Assembly (NCBI GenBank): GCA_973895155.1
Contig: OZ316895.1
Coordinates: 7,812,001 to 7,876,000 of the forward strand
Direction of reading: 5' to 3'
Length of the DNA: 64,000 nt
Source of the DNA: Marsupella aquatica
Lineage: Eukaryota; Marchantiophyta
Positions 60,729-64,000 of this stretch are shown here, piece after piece. The notes under the pieces are model-generated. The model saw nothing but the letters and a program-made list of their open reading frames with translations. It made no database searches and had not been told where the DNA came from. Position 1 is the stretch's first letter; each line of letters begins with the position of its first letter. The position numbers were made by a program, and so were the translations under genes.

Positions 60729-60735
60729 TTTTATA
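60729..60735 (-). promoter_or_regulatory. TATA box of EXORDIUM-like gene 2
   Basis: The minus strand reads CAGTATAAAACAGC, a consensus TATAAAA, about 450 bp before the ATG. Transcription would start near 60700 and give a leader of about 420 bases that includes the GA tract. Confidence 0.5.
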
Positions 60736-61001
60736 CTGTCGCGGCTCAGCGTCCGCTGCCGTCAAAGGTGCTGCTCTGTTTCCACTTTGCAGCGCTGGAG
60801 CTTACACGTTACGTTGTAAAAGTCTGGCGGATTGTAAATCTCAGTGCCACGCAAACACCCTACACTACTGCGTAGGACCTCGGTAGGTTAGCACGGTTGT
60901 TCTTTTGCTCAGGTTGGCTCTTTCTTCTTCCTGGGGCTTTTCCTTTCCTGTGTGTTCCCCTTTACGAGGGAGTCTCAAACTTGCTCTCTCCCCTTTCTTT
61001 T

Positions 61002-61142
61002 CTGTCGGCCATTTTAAGAAATCTATGTACACGACCTAGACTTAAGAAATCTATGTACACGACCTAGACGTCGGCCGTTTAAGAAATCTATGTACACTAC
61101 CTAGACGTCGGCCATTTAAGAAATCTATGTCGGTGACTTAGA
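61002..61142. repeat. Four tandem copies of a 28-40-bp unit
   Basis: TTAAGAAATCTATGTACACGACCTAGAC occurs four times. Copies 1, 3 and 4 are preceded by GTCGGCC(A/G)TT, and copy 4 changes to GTCGGTGACTTAGACC. Confidence 0.9.
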
Positions 61143-61587
61143 CCAAAACCCAACCTTTCGGCAACTTAATCCATAGGTTTCAGGTTTGAAATGGGTTTCA
61201 AAATGCTCTTGTGTCAGCTTGCCATACATAATTTCAGAATGATTGTTGACAATTCTCAAAGGGCACAAACAATTCTTGAAGGGCGCAAACAATATTAAGC
61301 TAACGCAACTTTCTATGACAACGGTGGTGTGCTGACCACCCGAGTTAGTGACACCTTTTGCAAGAACAGCATATTTTTTTGGTCAGTGACCCCGGCTGCA
61401 ACATTTTGCTCACAGGAAATCTTTGGAATGAGCTGGTTTGAGACACCTATTGGGTCACTCAGTTCATGTCTCTTAAATTGACATATTTTTCTTCTGATTG
61501 ATGTTTCTTGACTGTGATATAGGAGGTATTTGCTTGCCAGGACCCCCCCCCCAAAAAAGTGTTTCTTCATTTTGACGGTTCCTGAGT

Positions 61588-61755
61588 GTGATATAGGAGA
61601 TATTTGCTTGATGGGACCTCAAAATGAAAAGTGTTGCTTGATATGACCTTTAGGGTATATTGAGTCAAAGTCTATCAAGGTCTTGATCACCCAAGGGTCA
61701 TATCAAATAACACTTTTAATTTTGGGGTCCCATCAAACAAATACCTCGTGATATA
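61588..61755. repeat. Inverted repeat, MITE-like hairpin
   Basis: Arm 61588-61656 (GTGATATAGGAGATATTTGC, then TTGATGGGACC and AAAAGTGTT) pairs with 61689-61755 around a spacer of about 32 bp, with few mismatches. A partial third copy of the outer end lies in direct orientation at 61510-61544 and ends in a run of C residues. Confidence 0.88.
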
Positions 61756-62048
61756 CTAGCCTGAGTACCTCTCTTTTAATGAAATAGAGGTAAAGGCAGA
61801 GAGCCAAATGTATCATTGAGATTCACCTGGCCCCAATCTTTTACTCAAACCCCCACATTTGAGCCCACTGTGTCATTTTTGGAGACTCACCTTGCCCCCA
61901 ATACCCATTTTTGCTCACACCCCCAACTTCAATTAACCTTCCGGAGCACAGCCCACAGGCTTTGCTTCAGGCCCTGAAATTAAATAGTTTTATAGCATAA
62001 TCAGAGCTACTTTTTCCCTTTTTATAGTGTAGTCCTTTGGGATTTGCA
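61756..62048. other. Intergenic, nothing recognised
   Basis: Contains two related CACCTTGCCCCCAAT/CACCTGGCCCCAATC strings near 61827 and 61889 and no gene. Confidence 0.4.
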
Positions 62049-62184
62049 ATCTTTTTTTTTTAGTCAGACCATGATTGTTATATGTGGACCTCTATCTTTT
62101 TTTTTTAGTCAGACCATGTTTGTTATATGTGGACCTCTATCTTTTTTTTTTAGTCAGACCATGTTTGTTATATGTGGACCTCTT
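62049..62184. repeat. Three tandem copies of a 45-bp unit
   Basis: ATCTTTTTTTTTTAGTCAGA, then CCATGTTTGTTATATGTGGACCTCT starts at about 62049, 62094 and 62139. The copies are almost identical apart from one A/T change and the poly-T length. Confidence 0.94.
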
Positions 62185-64000
62185 TGAGGTTTAATCCATT
62201 GTACTTTGTTTGGCTCTTTGTAGTATATTGGTCTTTTGTGAGCTCTTCGTATGATTTTGTGTACAATGCTGCCTTTGGGTTATGTCTCCCAGTTTAGAGC
62301 TTCTTGTTCTTTGGCACTAATATATATAGTTTGACCCTAGTCATTTGATTTTGTGTACAGTGTGTAGTATTTTGTACTATTTAGACATCTATGATTGCCT
62401 GGACTTGAGCATGTTGTAACTCCACTAAAATGACTAAAAAGCATAGCCAAAATGGATAGTGTTAATTCTATGGAACCAGCCCATGCGTGAATGTCTTCGG
62501 TTGCCTATCAAAGCAGCCAATCTGATGATGAAATTTCACAAATCTTGATAGCAAGTTATCTAACGACAGTCCAGAGAATATGTGTCAACGAGAAGAATAT
62601 GCAGGTAAACGAATGAAATACCTCAACATTTTATATTAGTTTATCACCCAATATAACCCTATCAGTGCAATCTTACCGTGGCTTGTATACCAATCATAGA
62701 TTATTTGCTCCCACTATTTATCTCACTTCATTCAGTCAATTATCTCCGGGCTTCTCTGTATATACTGTTGTGTATTCTTGTGTTTGTAGTTACTGTACTT
62801 CATTTTCAAAATCGCCAGATAGCAACAGCAGCAATCATTTTAAAGAGGGCTGTCAGATTTCAAATTGTATGAACTTTTTCGACCTTACAACATATAGATA
62901 AAATATGACAAAACAATTCAAAGAATAAAGCTACTTCTTAAATTGTCCTTTGTGTTTTAACTTTGCTTCGTCAACTGAAGCAACAAGGAAAACAAATTTT
63001 GAAGATGCTTTAAAGCATTACATAAGCTGGAAAATCATTTTGCATGTTGAGAACATTCTGAAAATTTTCCACTTTTCTTGTCAGGAAATTTAATTTGCTA
63101 TTCTACTGTTGACTGTTATAAATTAGCAGGTTTGTGTACTATGTTGTTCATCTCCTATAAATGCATTTTGGATATGGGACTAAGGGCAGTCTTGCATGTA
63201 GTTGGCCCTCATTTTTGCTGCCCTAATATGAATGTCTTGCATCATATTATCATGCTGAAGCTCCTCATTAACCAGGTTTCACAGTAATTAAAGTTGAAAC
63301 TGAAGGACAAAGACTGGAAAATTTCAAGCCCTTGAGGTCCCAACCTATGAAACTTGAATTAAACAAATTATCTCACTTCCCTTCAAGGTGCCTGGTCCAG
63401 GGGCATGAAGGTGCATCCTTCACAAGTTATCCCCAAAAAAGTTAGGGAAATTGAGGCTGCAAAACTAAGGGTTTACTACATGCAAGACATGGCCGCAAAT
63501 TTGAGAGCCTCGTACATGCAAGACACTACCAAAGTGGCCTTCGGGAACGTGAGAGGAATGCAATTGAAGAATCTTCTTAAGAGTGAACTTTGGCAATGAG
63601 AAAATTATGGAGTGATTAGCCAAATTTCCATTGCTCACAAGTTCCACACTTTGAATAAGTCACAATACGAAAGGCGACCAGGGGAATATCATAATGGTGA
63701 ACTCAATTCCGAGCTGCTCCAGAATAATGGCTCAGGGGACCAAGGACGCATACACATCATCCACATTCATCATAACTCTCCATGCAAGGCAATGAAAGTT
63801 CTTATCGTCTTAGTCAAATCTGTCCACGACGACTTCCACCGCAATTTCCTTGAGACATTGATTTGTGTGATTCACGCTGCTATCCCTTCGTTGGGCTTTT
63901 AATTTTAGGCAACTTGCCTGCAACGATTCATGATGAACGAATCGTACTTGTTTGCCCCTTGGCCTTTGGATCAGTGGATGAGGTCGAGTCCGATTTTGAT
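62185..64000. other. Intergenic, no recognised gene
   Basis: Short frames only. ACATGCAAGACA is repeated at about 63478 and 63513. I see no domain, transposon end or RNA gene. Confidence 0.4.

Noticed and set aside
1-64000. CRISPR array, bacterial operon or phage-type system
   Set aside because: The tandem repeats here lack equal-length unique spacers, and the genes have introns or plant-type signal peptides; the DNA is eukaryotic.
1-64000. tRNA or rRNA genes
   Set aside because: I looked for GGTTCGAATCC-like T-arm boxes with matching A boxes and for conserved rRNA stretches and found no convincing candidate by eye. tRNAscan-SE would settle this.

Overview
The window is nuclear DNA from a land plant. 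The evidence is a 24-exon gene with GT-AG introns, Ty1/copia retrotransposons, an F-box protein with kelch-like segments, and two EXORDIUM/PHI-1-type secreted proteins. Gene density is low (four intact host genes in 64 kb), introns are short to medium (about 90-330 bp, one of 1.05 kb), and the non-genic DNA is AT-rich and full of repeats. This would fit a bryophyte, perhaps a moss, but I cannot fix the species from sequence alone.

Layout. 1-1668: the 3' end of a recent-looking Ty1/copia element (reverse transcriptase/RNase H, polypurine tract, 3' LTR). 1720-3445: an older, broken copia pol, with an inverted duplication that forms a hairpin. 3684-4754 (-): intact intronless F-box gene. 4755-8190: no recognised gene. 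8191-10930: satellite-like cluster (about 365-bp units, some with a flipped core, then about 92-bp units). 10931-15240: no recognised gene. 15517-23484 (+): complete 875-residue protein with an FAD-dependent oxidoreductase domain fused to a cyclopropane-fatty-acid synthase domain; all 24 exons join in frame, and one intron is GC-AG. 23650-27660: short tandem duplications. 28136-29191 (-): EXORDIUM-like gene 1. 30.7-37.6 kb: repeat-dominated DNA with two distant direct-repeat pairs, a 58-bp minisatellite, a long inverted repeat and a solo copia LTR with a perfect AATAG target-site duplication. 38-43 kb: no recognised gene. 43075-44781: candidate non-autonomous Helitron carrying a 36-bp minisatellite. 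44.8-59 kb: two direct tandem duplications and a few unassigned reading frames. 59248-60279 (-): EXORDIUM-like gene 2, with a TATA box and a pyrimidine-rich tract upstream. 60.9-64 kb: small tandem arrays, a hairpin element and no recognised gene.

The genes do not form a pathway. The fused synthase would make cyclopropane fatty acids on membrane lipids, the two EXORDIUM-like proteins would act in the cell wall or apoplast, and the F-box protein would supply substrates to an SCF ubiquitin ligase. I found no clearly new multi-gene system. The most unusual features are repeat structures: flipped cores inside a tandem array, the Helitron-like element, the long foldback elements and the solo LTR.
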